Of a stretch of 64,000 nucleotides of DNA, positions 21,070 to 33,521 are shown piece by piece. The stretch covers positions 78,187,260-78,251,259 of the forward strand of contig NC_089584.1 in NCBI RefSeq assembly GCF_019320115.1, written 5' to 3'. A program made the translations under genes and the position numbers. Each line of letters opens with the position of its first letter. The stretch's first letter is position 1. The notes below the pieces were generated by a model. The model saw nothing but the letters and a program-made list of their open reading frames with translations. It had not been told where the DNA came from and made no database searches. Source of the DNA: Miscanthus floridulus (Eukaryota; Streptophyta; Magnoliopsida; Poales; Poaceae).

Positions 21070-22071
21070 GTAATTCAGATCCACCTTGTGTTAATTTGGC
21101 TTTTGTGTTAATCAACCTTATTGGCTTTGTGATAGTTTATTTATTTACTTAAAAGCAAATTCCAAGTATAAATAAATGGGATTAATGTGCAGCGGATTTA
21201 TTAAAACTTAGTGTTGACTGTTAAGTGTTAACATGGTGTGTGTGCACCATTGCATGTGATTGGTTATATATTGTTGCTTCCTATTTCGCTAAACATCACG
21301 TATCCTAGAATCTAGAAGTATTGAGTCGGGTTTTGGTGGGGTTTTTCATTGGGTGGTGGCCATGTGTGGATGGTGCTTCCGTGTACTGTTGAATCTAGTT
21401 TATGTACAAATTGGGGACAATTAGGTGGCTACCACCTTTGCATCCCATTCACTGAACAGCTTGCTATCTGCTAGTTCATGGATTTTGTAGCCAGACCTTT
21501 GCTTATGTGCTTTGGTTATGGTCATGGTCTGAATTCTGGTGTCTCTGATGGAGGATCATTCATTCTTATGGTCTAGTATCTATATCATAGTACTTTCTGT
21601 GATTTCTGTACTTTCTAGATTTGGAGTTGTACATATTATTAGTGGGTCAGAGGAAGTATGTTTTAGTGCTCTCAGATTTCCTTACTAGTCTTATGTCACT
21701 AAGTTTTGATACGTCAATATAACCTTTAAGAATATGCCTGCTTGTCCCCCCATGTTTTCAAGCTAACTGCAACTTCCTTTTTTTTGGATTAGTGGTACTT
21801 TGATCTCATACAGATTATGCAGCATAAGGTTATTTGTAGCTAAATGCATGTGCACTGGGGTATTTTATTATACAGGAAGTTGAAATGCCTTGTTATCTGT
21901 GGCGCCTTACATTAGAAATTTGTAGCTAAATGCATGTGCACTGGGGTATTTTATTATACAGGTAGCTGGTATATTGTTACTTTATAGTAGTTAACTGTTA
22001 GAGTTTTAGTTTCTTAATATTGTTGTATTTGTTTTCTTTTGGGTAGTGCAGCAGCATGTGTTAAGTTTTGT
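21070..22071. other. First intron of the second CACTA gene, left part
   Basis: This is AT-rich DNA without coding signal. It contains a perfect 45-base direct repeat (21832-21876 and 21918-21962, offset 86), with the text gctaaatgcatgtgcactgg in both copies. Confidence 0.5.
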
Positions 22072-22250
22072 TATACTACTATCCTACTACTCCTCTACTA
22101 CTCTCAACTGCACTACTAAGTGGCTCTGCTCATGTACTACTCCTGCTATACTACTATTATACTACTACTCAACTACTCTCTACTACTCTACTTGCTACTG
22201 ATAGCTACTCCTACTACTACTAGCTGGCTGCTACTCTACTCTCTTCCCTA
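22072..22250. repeat. Degenerate (CTA)n microsatellite
   Basis: The stretch is dominated by tactac and ctactc words. It ends exactly where Sirevirus LTR sequence begins, so the LTR remnant may have been truncated at or into this simple repeat. Confidence 0.8.
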
Positions 22251-22497
22251 GCTACTCTAATTGTGTCTCCAACTCCAATCGACACTTAGAACTAGTTATC
22301 CTTAACCTTGTCATCCATCCTTTGAAACCAAAATGATTTCCATCATAGGGGCATGACACCCATGATTGCCTAATCAATCTCCATTACCATGACCTAACTT
22401 AATTGCCTCTACAAAACACACATTATTCATAGTAATCTTGTATTGTCATTAATCATCGAAACCCAACTTGGGGCCTAGATGCTTTCAATCTCCCCCT
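22251..22497 (-). repeat. 3' LTR remnant of Sirevirus A
   Basis: This matches the first about 247 bases of the LTRs at 34577, 35991 and 40966 (for example ggttaaggatgactagttc read on minus). The rest of the roughly 1.5-kb LTR is missing. Confidence 0.85.
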
Positions 22498-22511
22498 TTT
22501 TGGTGATTGAT
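22498..22511 (-). promoter_or_regulatory. Polypurine tract of Sirevirus A
   Basis: Read on minus it is aaaaagggggagat followed directly by the LTR start TGAAAG. Further agggggag words occur upstream on the minus strand at about 22908-22930, in line with the multiple polypurine tracts reported for Sireviruses. Confidence 0.8.
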
Positions 22512-22959
22512 GACAATACCACCTCGAGTATGTGAAAGAGTTGAGTTTTTTAACATGCTTGGATCATATAAGCTTTTGTCAATAAGAACAAAAAAGTTAG
22601 GCAAGCTTATATGACCCAAGCCAACATAATGTACTCAAAGGATTTGAAATAAGCATGAGTATAATGCATAAAGCTCATTTGCATCGGAGTATAAACACAG
22701 AAGCAAGGCAAATGAGCATAACAAGTGATATGACATATAAATAGTTATGAAGTAGAGAGTACACATGTCATATATCATAATCACGTAGATATCACTATCA
22801 CATAGATATAGTTTAATGCATGAAGGTAAACACACGAATACATAATAGTAATAGTGTATCACACAAATAAAACTCCAAATGTATATAATAGACTAATAGC
22901 TAACTAGGCTCCCCCTAAATGTCGCTCCCCCAAGTCTACATACTCAAACCCTCTCCCCC

Positions 22960-22978
22960 TTTGGCGTCAAACACCAAA
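22960..22978. repeat. 19-base imperfect palindrome near the Sirevirus A polypurine tracts
   Basis: The text tttggcgtcaaacaccaaa can pair TTTGG(C/T)GT with AC(A/G)CCAAA around a short loop. The same motif is present in copy B at 40487-40505 in opposite orientation. In both copies it follows the env-like stop codon within a few bases. Confidence 0.6.
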
Positions 22979-22980
22979 AC

Positions 22981-25900
22981 CTAAGGGTCGGTCGGTAGGG
23001 CTGCAGCGGATGAGCCAGGCACTAAGGTACGAGGAGCAAGCTGGAACTGGGCACCATCATCATCTGACCCTGAGCTTTGTTCTGACTGGCCCTCTGTGGC
23101 TGGAAGCATCGCTGAAGCGGTTTGGGTCTGAGCTGGGGCAGGTGCAGCCTGTGATTATGCTGGTATGTCTATCGTAGGATCTGAAGATGCGATAGAAGAA
23201 GGGAGCCTCTGAGTAGTCACAGTGATAGGAGCTACTATAGAAGGACCTGGGGCATGCATATGTGGTGGTGTAGGCATCCCTGTCAACTCGCTAAAAGATA
23301 CTCCAAGACTCCTAGAGACTGATGTATCAGGCACAAATAGTGAGGGTGACTAATCTGGTGTGAAGCCCGTCTAAAGTGGTGTGAACTGCGGGGCTACCAC
23401 TGGCGAGGATAACCACTTGGACACCTATACTGTGGGAGAAGCAAATGGAGCTAGAGGCTGTCCCTGACTCTGAAGCCCACTGGGCTGTACTGCTGAAGTC
23501 GTCATAGTGGTAGTAGGCTAAAGATGGCAACAGGTATAAAATATCCGCATGCCCACGGGTAAGAGACCTGCTGGGCAAGGATACAGGTGTATGAGTCTAC
23601 CCGTGGGCATGGATACGGGTACGTCCCCAAACCCGACGGATATCAGCTGATGGGCGAGAAAATATGCTACCCGCACTCACAAATCGGCCAAACCCATTAC
23701 CCCCAACGCTAGCAACCAACAGCCCACATTCTTGTTCACAGCCCATTGAAGCCCAGCACAAAAGTCACATATAAAAGCAGCCAAACCTAACTGCTCAACA
23801 TATCTCCACTCCCCACTCACCCGTCTAGCCGCCGTCGCCGCCTGCTTAGCGAGTCGCGATTGTGCGTCGCACTTCCACGGTCCCGTGCTCCCGTAGCATC
23901 ACGCCCGCAGTCCCTCTTGCTCGCAAGTTCTAGATCGAGAGATGCATTCCCTTCTCTTGTAGTCATGCTCATGCATGTAGCATGCGTTCCAGATCGAGAG
24001 CCGCACTCCCTCTCTCTTGCAGTCACGCATTCAGCAGGCATGCATCCTTGAACACTCGTCCATGATTGGCTAAAGGAGAAAAGAAGCATAGAACTGTTGG
24101 TCCTTCAACTTTGGTCCATGATTGGCTAAAGGATGAGGATTGAAGTCTTAGAGGAAAGCAGCACAGCACTGCTATCCGCTTTGCATTTTTTTATTTGGAT
24201 TTTTTGAGATAGGAACTACAATTGTTTCTACTTTACTTTCTCGATTGGAAATTTATTGTTGTATAGTCCTCGCCGCCCTATAGTCGTCCTTGCAGTCACC
24301 GCCCTCCTCTAGATCTTGCGGGCACACGGGCATGCCCGCGGGCAAGGCATGCCGACGGATAGCGGGTGCGGGCATGGGATGGTGCCCGTGGCGGGTGGCG
24401 GGCACGGGTACGGGCACAGAATTTTGGTCATGGGCACGGGCATGCAGCACCTGTATCCACGGGCATTTTGCCCATTGCCATTTTTACAGTAGGCTGACCA
24501 ATCTGGGGTGAAGGCTGTGGCTGTGGGGCCCCAATGGCTGTCACTACATGCTGCATGAATCCCAAAAGTTGCTGCTGCATGAGTAACTGCTGTTGATGCA
24601 TCTGCTGTTGCTGCTGCTGGAGGACCTACTGTTGTCGCTGAAACTCATCCTGATGAGCCTGAAACTGTGCAAAGTTGGCAGCGGTCTCCTGAGCCTGTCT
24701 AGCCTGATCCTGCTGCATCCGCTCAAGGATAGCAATCAAAGCGGGGTCTGTCTGCGGTGTAGGTGGAGCAGAGCTAGAACTGCCAGCCTTTGCATCATGT
24801 CTGCATAGAGGCATCTAAGGAATAGGTAGGTAGTCATCATCCAAACTATCACTAGACTCGCTCAACTCCTGTTGTGCCTCAAGTTGCTCCTCCTCAGTAG
24901 TTGCTATGTCCCTGATAATCTCATCCTGCTGGGCTACAGACTCTGGTATATCTAGACGATGATGAGGCTAACTGGGCGCCTGTGGCATGCTATGCCTAAT
25001 CCTCTGTGCCATGTTATAAGCAGGAAACTCAGTGGTGGCACCTCTGTACTCTACAACCATCTCTAGTGACCTAACTATCACTGCCTTGAGGATAATGAAA
25101 GTGATCTAGTGAGCATAGGGTAGCTACCTACGACCCTTGAAGCCCTTAGCTATCGTGTCCTCCATCTCAGACAGAAAAAGATCCTAAACATCAAACACTG
25201 TCTGCTGCATCAGGGCGTTGAGAAGCCATAGCTGGATACATGTTAGGCCCTCCCTGTATCCCATCCTAGGAAGCAGTGTCCTCATAATAGCCTCTAGAAC
25301 TCAAGCAGTCAGAGTAAGATCACTGGGGTTCCTACGTGAGCCCTCGCCAAAAGGCTCCTTAAAGCAGTGTCACACAAGATCTGTAGGGGGCACCAAACCA
25401 CCATGAGGATGCCTAGGAGACTCTGTCTATCCATAACAGACCTCATGTAACCTAACAGGCTACTCTTGTAGCCTTAGTATCTCCCTAACCCTCTAACTCA
25501 TCAGTCGGTTGTCTCTACCTCTGAATGCAAAGTGAATATATCTATGGTGTAGGTCAACAAAGAGAGAAGCATAGAACTGACGAACCCACGATGGTACATA
25601 TAGTCATGTCCATCCAATCAAATTAGTCAGCCCCAGCAGATATGCAAGGTAGGGGCGAATATGCTCTCTAGCTGCTGCTGCTATAGCCTCAATGCTGCAG
25701 ACTCTTTGAGATCTAAAGACTGCTCCACTGTTTAGATATGCATTGTAGAAATCTTCCTAGAGTGGTGTGTAGAATCCCTCAGATGCTCTCTCATCCCTCC
25801 TCAGAGGAAACCATACATCAAACTCTACAAACCTCAGTTGCTGAACCTGTTTGGCCGTGGTAGCCCTCAAGTCAAGGTGGGTCATTAGAGGCAGACCCTA

Positions 25901-26462
25901 TGGTCTAGGCGGTGGACGTGATCCCCTTCGCTGTGTCGGCGGCCTCGGTGAGATTGGAACATGGGTATGACTAGAGCGGCGTAACTATGGTTGTGGTGCT
26001 AGCTCTATCTCCTCGGCCTGCTGGACCTGCTCACCCTCCTAAGACTACTATGACGACTGTCCCTCCTATGTCTCCTGAGCTGGCTGAGGCTCCTGAGTCT
26101 GCTGTGGCACCTGCTGTGACTCCCCATATGGCTGACTCTCATCAATAGCATGACGCCTTCCTGTAATTGTGATAGTCCCTAGTGCACCACCATGAAGGCG
26201 CTCAACTAGCTCGATTCTAGCCCTTGCTTCTAGTGAAAGCGACTAATCTACAATGACAACTCCACTGTGGGCACCTCCTCTCTCGACACGCTCTATGGCC
26301 TCTACAACTGCTGCTGCTCTTGCTATCTCTACATCAGGGTACTTGCGCTTCTTTGATGCAACCTTCTTCATCGCCTTGCCTTTAGGACATATAGGCAGGC
26401 AAGGCGAAGGCCTTCGATCATCATCTCCTGGACCACCACCGACATTCTTGGTGCGAGCCATC
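22981..26462 (-). pseudogene. Env-like third gene of Sirevirus A, interrupted by a hAT element
   Basis: The frame starts with ATG at 26462 (MARTKNVGGGPGDDDRRP) and, read through stops, reaches a TAG at 22981. The N-terminal part is basic with a KKRKYPDVE segment. The middle has hydrophobic, Trp/Tyr-rich blocks (FVEFDVWFPLRRDERASEGF). A Gln-rich stretch with QQQQQQ lies near 24590-24640, and a Pro/Ser/Thr-rich tail follows. This is the layout of the env-like gene found after pol in Opie/SIRE elements; no envelope role has been shown in grasses. Many TAG stops appear where CAG or TGG is expected, as with decay by cytosine deamination. The 968-bp hAT insertion at 23520-24487 splits the C-terminal part. 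Confidence 0.7.
23520..24487. mobile_element. Non-autonomous hAT element
   Basis: The insertion is flanked by a perfect 8-bp duplication, agtaggct (23512-23519 and 24488-24495). Its ends, aaagatggcaa and ttgccattttta, are near-inverted. An 8-bp duplication and short TIRs define the hAT superfamily. Subterminal regions are full of gggca/gggta words (ccgcatgcccacggg on the left, gggcacgggtacgggcac on the right). No transposase frame is seen; a GC-rich leader-like patch near 23820-23900 may be a remnant of the parent gene's first exon. Confidence 0.9.
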
Positions 26463-27965
26463 TGATCTGACTAGAACCACTACCGCTAACAAGATCAATT
26501 GTCCACTGACACTTTTGAGGCTTGGCCTCGATCCGCACTCGCGAGCTTGACTCTAAGTTAACTGTCAACTGCAACTGACACCTCAACGACACCGACTCGC
26601 TGCATGATGGAATAGATAGATATACGAATAAATATGATATTTGTAGTAGATGCAAAACCCTAAGAGAGCATGCAATGTAGGTACAAAATTGAAGCGACTA
26701 GCTTGCTACCTGACGAACCTATGATCTGAGAAGAGAAGAGACGACACGCGGGGGAACCTTCAGAACTGGCTAGGGTTAGGGTGGAGTGGCGAATTGATAG
26801 CCCTGAATGCAATTGAAGTCTAAGCTTTGAAACCGATCTAAATCAAGAGCAAAGCAAGGTGGGTGCTAGGGCATGGCCTTACTGGCGCGGAGCAATGGGT
26901 GAGAATAGCACTGTGGCTGTGAATCTCGGTGACGTGAACTGATGGCGGCACTAGGGCACCGGAGCTCGACTCAACGGCGCTACGGTGGAACGGCGGCTGT
27001 GGAGGCATGCGGGAGGATCTAGGGAGCACTATGGCGGCGAGCTTGAGATGCAGCGAGAGGTAGGGCGCGGCTTCACGGTGAGGCTAGCACAACAGTGCTT
27101 GCGCGGAGGATCTACGATGGCGTATGGGCATGGCTGCGGCGGTGAGAGAAGCTACGGTGGCATCGGCGCGGGGAGGCAGGCTAGGGCAAGGGTGGATGCG
27201 GTGCTAGGTATGGCCAGATTGGTTATAAAGGGGTCCCCATGTGAGTAGAAAAGGAAATGGAGATAAGAATCTTGAAACCGCACGAAATCTACTGACCGGA
27301 TACTCCGGTGGTAGCGACCGGACGCTACCACCCAGTGTTCGGTCAATTCTAGAGAGGTCCAATTCCTCTAGAATCATGACCGGACGCGTCCGGTGGACAC
27401 CGACCAGACACAGCCAGAGTTCGGTCAACTTAGCCTTCATCTTCTTCACACGATCGGACGCTGAGACGTCTTCTGACCGGACGCTGAAAGACAGAGTCCG
27501 GTCACTCCTTCGCAGCGAGTTCACCTCCTGTGAACTGACCGAACGCTGGACTTCAGAGTCCGGTGTAGAGTCCGATCACCCTTTTCTAGCAAATCTTCAA
27601 TGTTCCTGTGCACTGCCTGTTCCCAATCAAGTCCCAACTGAATAAGACTCAAATAAACACCAATTGGAACTGATGTGAGTGACCTCTCTCAAACCCTCAA
27701 GTTTTTCAAAATATTTTGCCTTAGGCTATAATTCTTTTTAAGAAAATAGGCGAAAAGAGGGCGTTTTGAAGACAAATGACAAAACAACATTCATGCATAT
27801 GCAATACTTGAATGTAAATCTAGTTGCTTGTCAAGTTTGATCCAAGGTTAAGCTTCTTCACACGCTTTTCGACGGTTATCTTAACCATGTTAGACAAGCC
27901 CTATATGCAATATAAAGCATTAAACATGTTGTATATTACAATGCAATGCAAGGAACAACACAAGC
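26463..27965 (-). other. Sirevirus A spacer between pol and the env-like gene
   Basis: No coding pattern is seen. The part at 27290-27570 is an array of the word gaccggacgct and its variants (gaccggacgcgtccggt), with both orientations present. The same words fill part of the LTRs (for example 33770-34140, 36430-36770, 41405-41740). Confidence 0.6.
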
Positions 27966-29567
27966 TCAATTTTTAGTGAAGTTACTAAAATCAAGCACAT
28001 TTAGTTCATTCCGCAATCTACAAAATGTTGCCTCATCTAGCGGTTTAGTGAAGATATCCGCCAATTGATCCTCGGTCCTTACACCTTCTAGTGATATATC
28101 ATTTTTAGCAACATGATCTCTAAGAAAGTGATGACGGATATCTATGTGCTTGGTGCGTGAGTGTTAAACCGGATTATTTGCAAGTTTTACCGCACTTTCA
28201 TTGTCGCACAAAAGAGGTACCTTTTCTAGAACTACACTATAGTCTAGCAAAGTTTGTTTCATGTATAATATTTGTGCACAACAAGCACCCGCGGCAATGT
28301 ATTCCGCTTTGATGGTGGACAAAGCCACACTATTTTGTTTCTTAGAGGACCAAGACATAAGTGATCTACCAAGCAAATGGCACCCTCCGGATGTGCTTTT
28401 TCTATCAACTTTGCAACCGGCAAAATCCAAATCAGAATAACCAACTAATTCAAATATAGCTCCTTTGGGATACCATAGGCCAATGCTTGGTGTGTGCTTA
28501 AGATACCTAAAGATTCTTTTTATGGCAATTAAATGTGTTTTCTTAGGATTAGCTTGAAATCTAGCACACATACACACACTAAACATGATGTCAGGCCTAG
28601 ATGCGGTTAAATATAACAAATTATCAATCATGGAACGGTAGAGAGTTTGATCAACCGGGTTACCTCCCTCATCTAGGTCGAGATGCCCATTAGTAGGCAT
28701 TGGTGTCTTGATTGGCTTACATTCATCCATCTTGAATCTCTTAAGAAGATCTTTTGTGTATTTCTCTTGAGAGATGAAGATGCCTTCTTTCATTTGCTTG
28801 ACTTGAAAACCAAGAAAGAATGTAAACTCACCAATCATTGATATCTCGAACTCCTTTGACATCAATTCACCAAATTCTTTGCATGAGTCTTCATTTGATG
28901 ATCCAAAGATGATATCATCAACATATACTTGACAAATAAAGATATGTCCATCAAGCTTCTTGGTGAATAGTGTGGTGTCGACCTTCCCAATAGTGAAGCC
29001 CTTCTCAATGAGGAAGTCCCGAAGGCGCTCATACCAAGCTCTTGGGGCTTGCTTAAGCCCATATAGTGCCTTGGACAACGTATAAACATGATTAGGATAT
29101 CTAGGGTCTTCAAACCCAGGAGGTTGATCAACATAGACTAGTTCATTAATAAAGCCATTTAAAAAAGCACTTTTCACATCTATTTGATATAGTTTCATTT
29201 CATGATGTGATGCATATGCAAGTAGGATACGGATGGCTTCTAATCTTGCAACCGGTGCAAAGGTCTCTCCAAAATCCAAACCTTCAACTTGGGAGAACCC
29301 CTTTGCAACTAGTCTTGCCTTGTTCCTCACAACAACACTTTGATCATCTTGCTTGTTGCGGAACACCCACTTTCTTCCAATAACTCTTGCACCTTTTGGT
29401 CGCTCTTCAAGAGTCCAAACATCATTGCGAGTGAAGTTGTTCAACTCTTCATGCATGGCATTGATCCATTCCAGATCATTAAGAGCTTCTTCTATCTTGG
29501 TAGGCTCATAGCAAGAGACAAAAGAGTGATGAGAAATAAATGAACTAAGTTTTTGAGATCGAGTCAT
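27966..29567 (-). pseudogene. Reverse transcriptase and RNase H of Sirevirus A, nearly intact
   Basis: The frame from 29567 is open for 467 codons to a TAG at 28164-28166, then continues in frame to the natural stop at 27966-27968. RT features include [57 protein letters not shown] and the catalytic YVDDIIFG. RNase H features are [39 protein letters not shown] and, past the stop, HIDIRHHFLRDHV. These are standard Ty1/copia blocks. The single stop falls where related copies read a Gln or Val-Gln pair. It is the best preserved enzyme of copy A. Confidence 0.9.
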
Positions 29568-30803
29568 TACACCCTTTGATGGATTCCCTATGATGAGATC
29601 TTATGGATGATCTTGTAGGAGAGTTGTATTTCTTCTATTGACCACTTAAGGAGGAGGAGGTTGTGGAGCATCAACATCTTGTGCTTATACCACCATTTGC
29701 TCATGGGAGACATGAGTATCTTCATTTTCTACTCTCCCATCTTTTTCACCATCTTGTGGCACACTTGATGAAGAAGGTTGATCAATGACTTGTACATCAT
29801 CTTCATCATCTTTAGGCTTGATGTCTCCCACCGTAATATTCTTCATAGCCTCCCTCAATGGTTCATCACCTACATCATCAAGATTCTCATGTGCTCCTTA
29901 GGAGCCGTTAGATTCATCAAATTCCATATCATATGTTTTTTCAACCAAGCCGGTGGCATGATTAAATACTCTATATGCTTTGGACTTTGATGAGTAACCA
30001 ACAAGAAAACCAATATCACAACATCTTTGGAACTTCCCTAGGTGTTGCCGCTTCTTGTAGATGTAGCATTTGCAACCAAACATCCTAAAGAAGGAGATGT
30101 CCAGCTTCTTCCCATTAAGCAACTCATAAGGTGTCTTGCCAAGGAACTTTTGAAGGAATCGGTGGTTGGATGCATAACATGCGGTGTTGATCGCTTCCGC
30201 CCATAGAGCTTTGGGGGTGTTGTACTCATCAAGCATAGTTCTTGCAAGGGTGATTAATGTCCGGTTCTTCCTCTCAACTACACCATTTTATTGAGAAGTA
30301 TAAGTTACGGAGACTTCATGTTTGATTTCAACTTCATCATAATAGGCTTCAATATTTGTGTTGTCAAACTCTTTTCCATTATCACTTTTAATCTTCTTGA
30401 GCTTCACTTCAAATTCATTTTGTGCTCTCTTGGCAAACTTCTTGAAGCAAGATGCAACTTCAGATTTGTCATGAAGGAAGAATACCCATGTATACCTTGA
30501 ATAGTCATCAACAATCACAAGACAACAAAGATTTCCTCCCAAACTCTTGTATGTTGTCGGTCCAAATAAATCCATGTGAAGGAGTTCTAGCACTCTTGTG
30601 GTTGACATGAAAGCTTTGGTTGGATGAGTATTTGCAACTTGCTTGCCAGCTTGACATGCACTATAAAGCTTGTCCTTCTCAAACTTCACATCCTTCAACC
30701 CTCTCACCAACTCATTCTTCATTAGCTTCTTGAGTGAGGTCATCCCAACATGAGCAAGTCTTGTATGCCATAGCCCCCAAGTGTTGTTTTGGTGAATAGG
30801 CAA
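29568..30803 (-). pseudogene. GAG-pre-integrase and integrase of Sirevirus A
   Basis: The frame begins in the pre-integrase zinc region (LWHTRLAHVGMTSLKKL, with a C residue pair further on) and enters the integrase core: LLHMDLFGPT (first D), KSDNGKEFD (second D), then a stop at 30288 where a Gln is expected just before the third acidic residue (NGVVERKNR lies beyond). The frame continues at 30236 with ALWAEAINTACYASNH and FRMFGCKCYIYKKR to a stop at 29898. A Pro/Asp/Glu-rich linker to RT fills 29568-29897. The enzyme would insert copia cDNA. Confidence 0.85.
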
Positions 30804-31195
30804 GTCTTCAAATTTGCATCTTTGGAGGTGAAGTCCACTAGATATAAGTTGTTGTATCTAAATCTATTGAATATCACTTGATTATCATCTACCTTGGATA
30901 CAACAACCTCCTTCTCGGTGAACAAGCATTGGAAGCCAAGATCACATAATTGTCCAACGGATAGCAAGTTGAAGCTCAATGAAGCAACATAAAGCACATT
31001 GGAGATGGAATGATCATTTGATATTGCCACTTTGCCCAATCCTTTAACCTTGCCCTTTGAGTTATCTCCAAATGTTATTCTCTCTTGTCCATCTACCTCT
31101 TCATCTAGTGAGGTGAATATACAAGGATCACCGATCATATATTGAGTGCAACCACTATCAATAACCCAATGACTTCCACCGGTCTTGTAGTTCAT
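30804..31195 (-). pseudogene. Aspartic protease region of Sirevirus A
   Basis: The Ty1/copia protease signature WVIDSGCTQYMIGD (active Asp in DSG) is at about 31127-31171, followed by VLYVASLSFNLLSVGQL, a copia hallmark. The frame is open but separated from gag by a stop at about 31196-31198. Confidence 0.8.
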
Positions 31196-31210
31196 CTACA
31201 CATAAGAGAT

Positions 31211-33500
31211 TCAAGCTTTAGGAACCCAAACTTGTTGAGGGCCCTTCACCTTCTCAACAAGTGACTTAGCCACCCAAATCTTCTTTGGCCTATTCTTGTT
31301 AGGGGGTTCTAAGAACATGACTTTCATCTTTCCACTAGAATCCTTTCTAAGCATATAGTGAGCATTGAAGGCAAAGGGTCTAGCATGCTTGGGCAAGGGT
31401 TGTGGCAGTGGAGTTTGGCACTCATGAGCAAAGTGGCCTTCTTGTCCACACTCAAAGCATCTCTTTGGCTTTGGCTTTGGCTTTGATTGTTGTTGTTGAA
31501 CTTGAGCCTTCTTCTTCTCTACACTTGCCACATATCCAAGGCCACTTCTATCCATCTTCATGACGGTGTTCATAAGTAGCTCACTTTAGAGATGCTTGCC
31601 TCTTGCAAACTTGCACAATCCCATCTTGAAATGCTCTTTCTTCATCTTGAGCTTCTTGTTCTCTTCCTTGAGAACATCATTGTTCTTCTCTTCCTTGAGC
31701 TTCTTGTTCTCTTCTTTGAGCTCCTCATTCTCAAGGATCAACTCTTCATCATGATCAAGAGTTTCTAGCACAATGGTGTTGTGGCTTTTCATCTCTTCAA
31801 GATCTTTCATGAGCTTTTCCTTTGCATTCTTGAGCTTGACATATTCATCGTAGTCATTGCACTCAACCACTTTCTTGCCTTTGCCACTAGATCCTTGCTC
31901 AATGCTCTCATCAATTAAATCATCACATAATGTAGCTATATCAATCTTAACAACATGGTTAGTAGCATCATGTGGCTCATTTGGTAAAAATTCTTGAGCA
32001 ACAACAAGAGTATCATGATTAATCTTAAGAGTGGTATATTCATCTTTTAGCTTATTATGGCTAGTGATGAGCTCATTGTGTATCCTCTCAAGTTTATCAT
32101 GTTTATCTTTAAGCTCTTTCTTACAAGATTTGAGCTCCTTGAGTTTGGATGATATAGCATCATTTGCTTCTTTAAGCTCAACATTAGCCTTTTCCATTAC
32201 ATCACATTTTGCTAAAAGTGAATCATTTTTAGCATCTAGCTTTCATTTTTAGCTCTACCCTTTCTAATGATCTTAGTGTATTGTTTTAGTATTTTAACAA
32301 GATCATCATAGGAAGGTGATTCATCATCACTATCACTATCACTATCCTCATCACTAGCATTTTCATCGTCACTACTATCATCATTTGTTATCTTGCGTTC
32401 ACCCTTCGCCATAAGGCATAGGTATGTAGAGGATGATGGCGATGGTGGCGGTGAAGATGATGAAGACTCAATAGCAATAGTGGCCACATTCTCATTGTCA
32501 CTATCATCATCGGATGATCCACTAGATGAATCAATGTCCGTGAGCCAATCACCGACGATGTCTGCCTTTCCACTTTTCTTCTTCTTGTGGAAGTCCTTCT
32601 TCTTGCCATCTCTCTTCTTATATGGCTTGTTCTTCTTCTTCTCATCTTCATCTTCGTTACTTGAGTCATCTTTCTTGCCCTTGTTCTTGTTCTTGAACTT
32701 GTCTTTCTTAGGCTTGGTGTATTGATGTGCTAGATGACCAAGTTCACCACAATTGAAGCAATCCATTTCGGAGATTGGCTTTCTTCTAGAGCTTGTGAAG
32801 AACTTCTTCTTCTTGCCATCAAACTTGATGCCACTCTTGTTTAGCTTCTTTAGCATCTTGGCAGCTTTTCTCACCATGAGAGCAAGATTTTTATCATCAT
32901 CTTCTTCATCACTTGAGCTCTCATACTCAAGTCTTGCTTTGTCCTTCTCTTGGCTAGCTTTGAATGCTAAGTCCTTCTCTTTCTTCTTGGTAGAGGATGA
33001 ACCATCTTGTGGCGTGATGTGCATGTACATCTCATGAGCATTGATCTTTCCCAAGATTTGTGTTGGTGTAGCGGTGGAAAGATCACCTTGGTGTAGCATA
33101 GTCACAATATGCTCATATTTGTCAATGGGGAGGACACTCAAGATCTTTCTCACAACGTTGGATGGTGACATTTGAGTAAGTCCAAGCCCATTGACTTCCT
33201 CTACAAGAACATTCAAACATGAATACATCTCATTAGCACATTCTTTGGGAAGCATCTCAAATGAATTTAGCTTTTTAATTACAAGATGATAGCGTTCCTT
33301 ACGCTCACTCTTGGTTCCCTCATGGAGCACACAAACATTCAACCATAGTGCATGGGCGTCTTTGTGGTTCCTTACTTAGTTGAACACATCTTTGCAAAGG
33401 CCTCTAAAGATGGTGTTTCGAGCCTTTGCATTCCACTTCTCATAATTAACCTCATCGCCTTGTAAGTGTGTAGCATCTTGGGGTTTTGGGAAGCCTTGTG
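31211..33500 (-). pseudogene. gag: gag of Sirevirus A, N-terminus missing
   Basis: Reading from about 33500 down, the sequence enters mid-gag (EVNYEKWNAKARN) and meets a stop near 33375. It is then open from 33342 to 32236 with KLNSFEMLP, LPIDKYEHIVTMLHQGDLST and a zinc knuckle CFNCGELGHLAHQY, in which the last ligand, normally Cys, is Tyr. Lys- and Asp/Ser-rich low-complexity stretches follow. Next is a coiled-coil block of 203 codons (32197-31586), and then a second zinc knuckle CFECGQEGHFAHEC (about 31420-31461) with all four ligands. Gag packages element RNA. About the first 60 residues are absent because the LTR is fused to mid-gag. Confidence 0.85.
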
Positions 33501-33521
33501 AGGCAGCTCTAAGTATACCAA

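Noticed and set aside
33495..33512. Primer-binding-site-like string (ttggtatacttagagct on minus) next to the truncated 5' LTR of Sirevirus A
   Set aside because: It only loosely resembles the initiator-Met tRNA complement, and the next bases already encode mid-gag, so it is more likely junction sequence.
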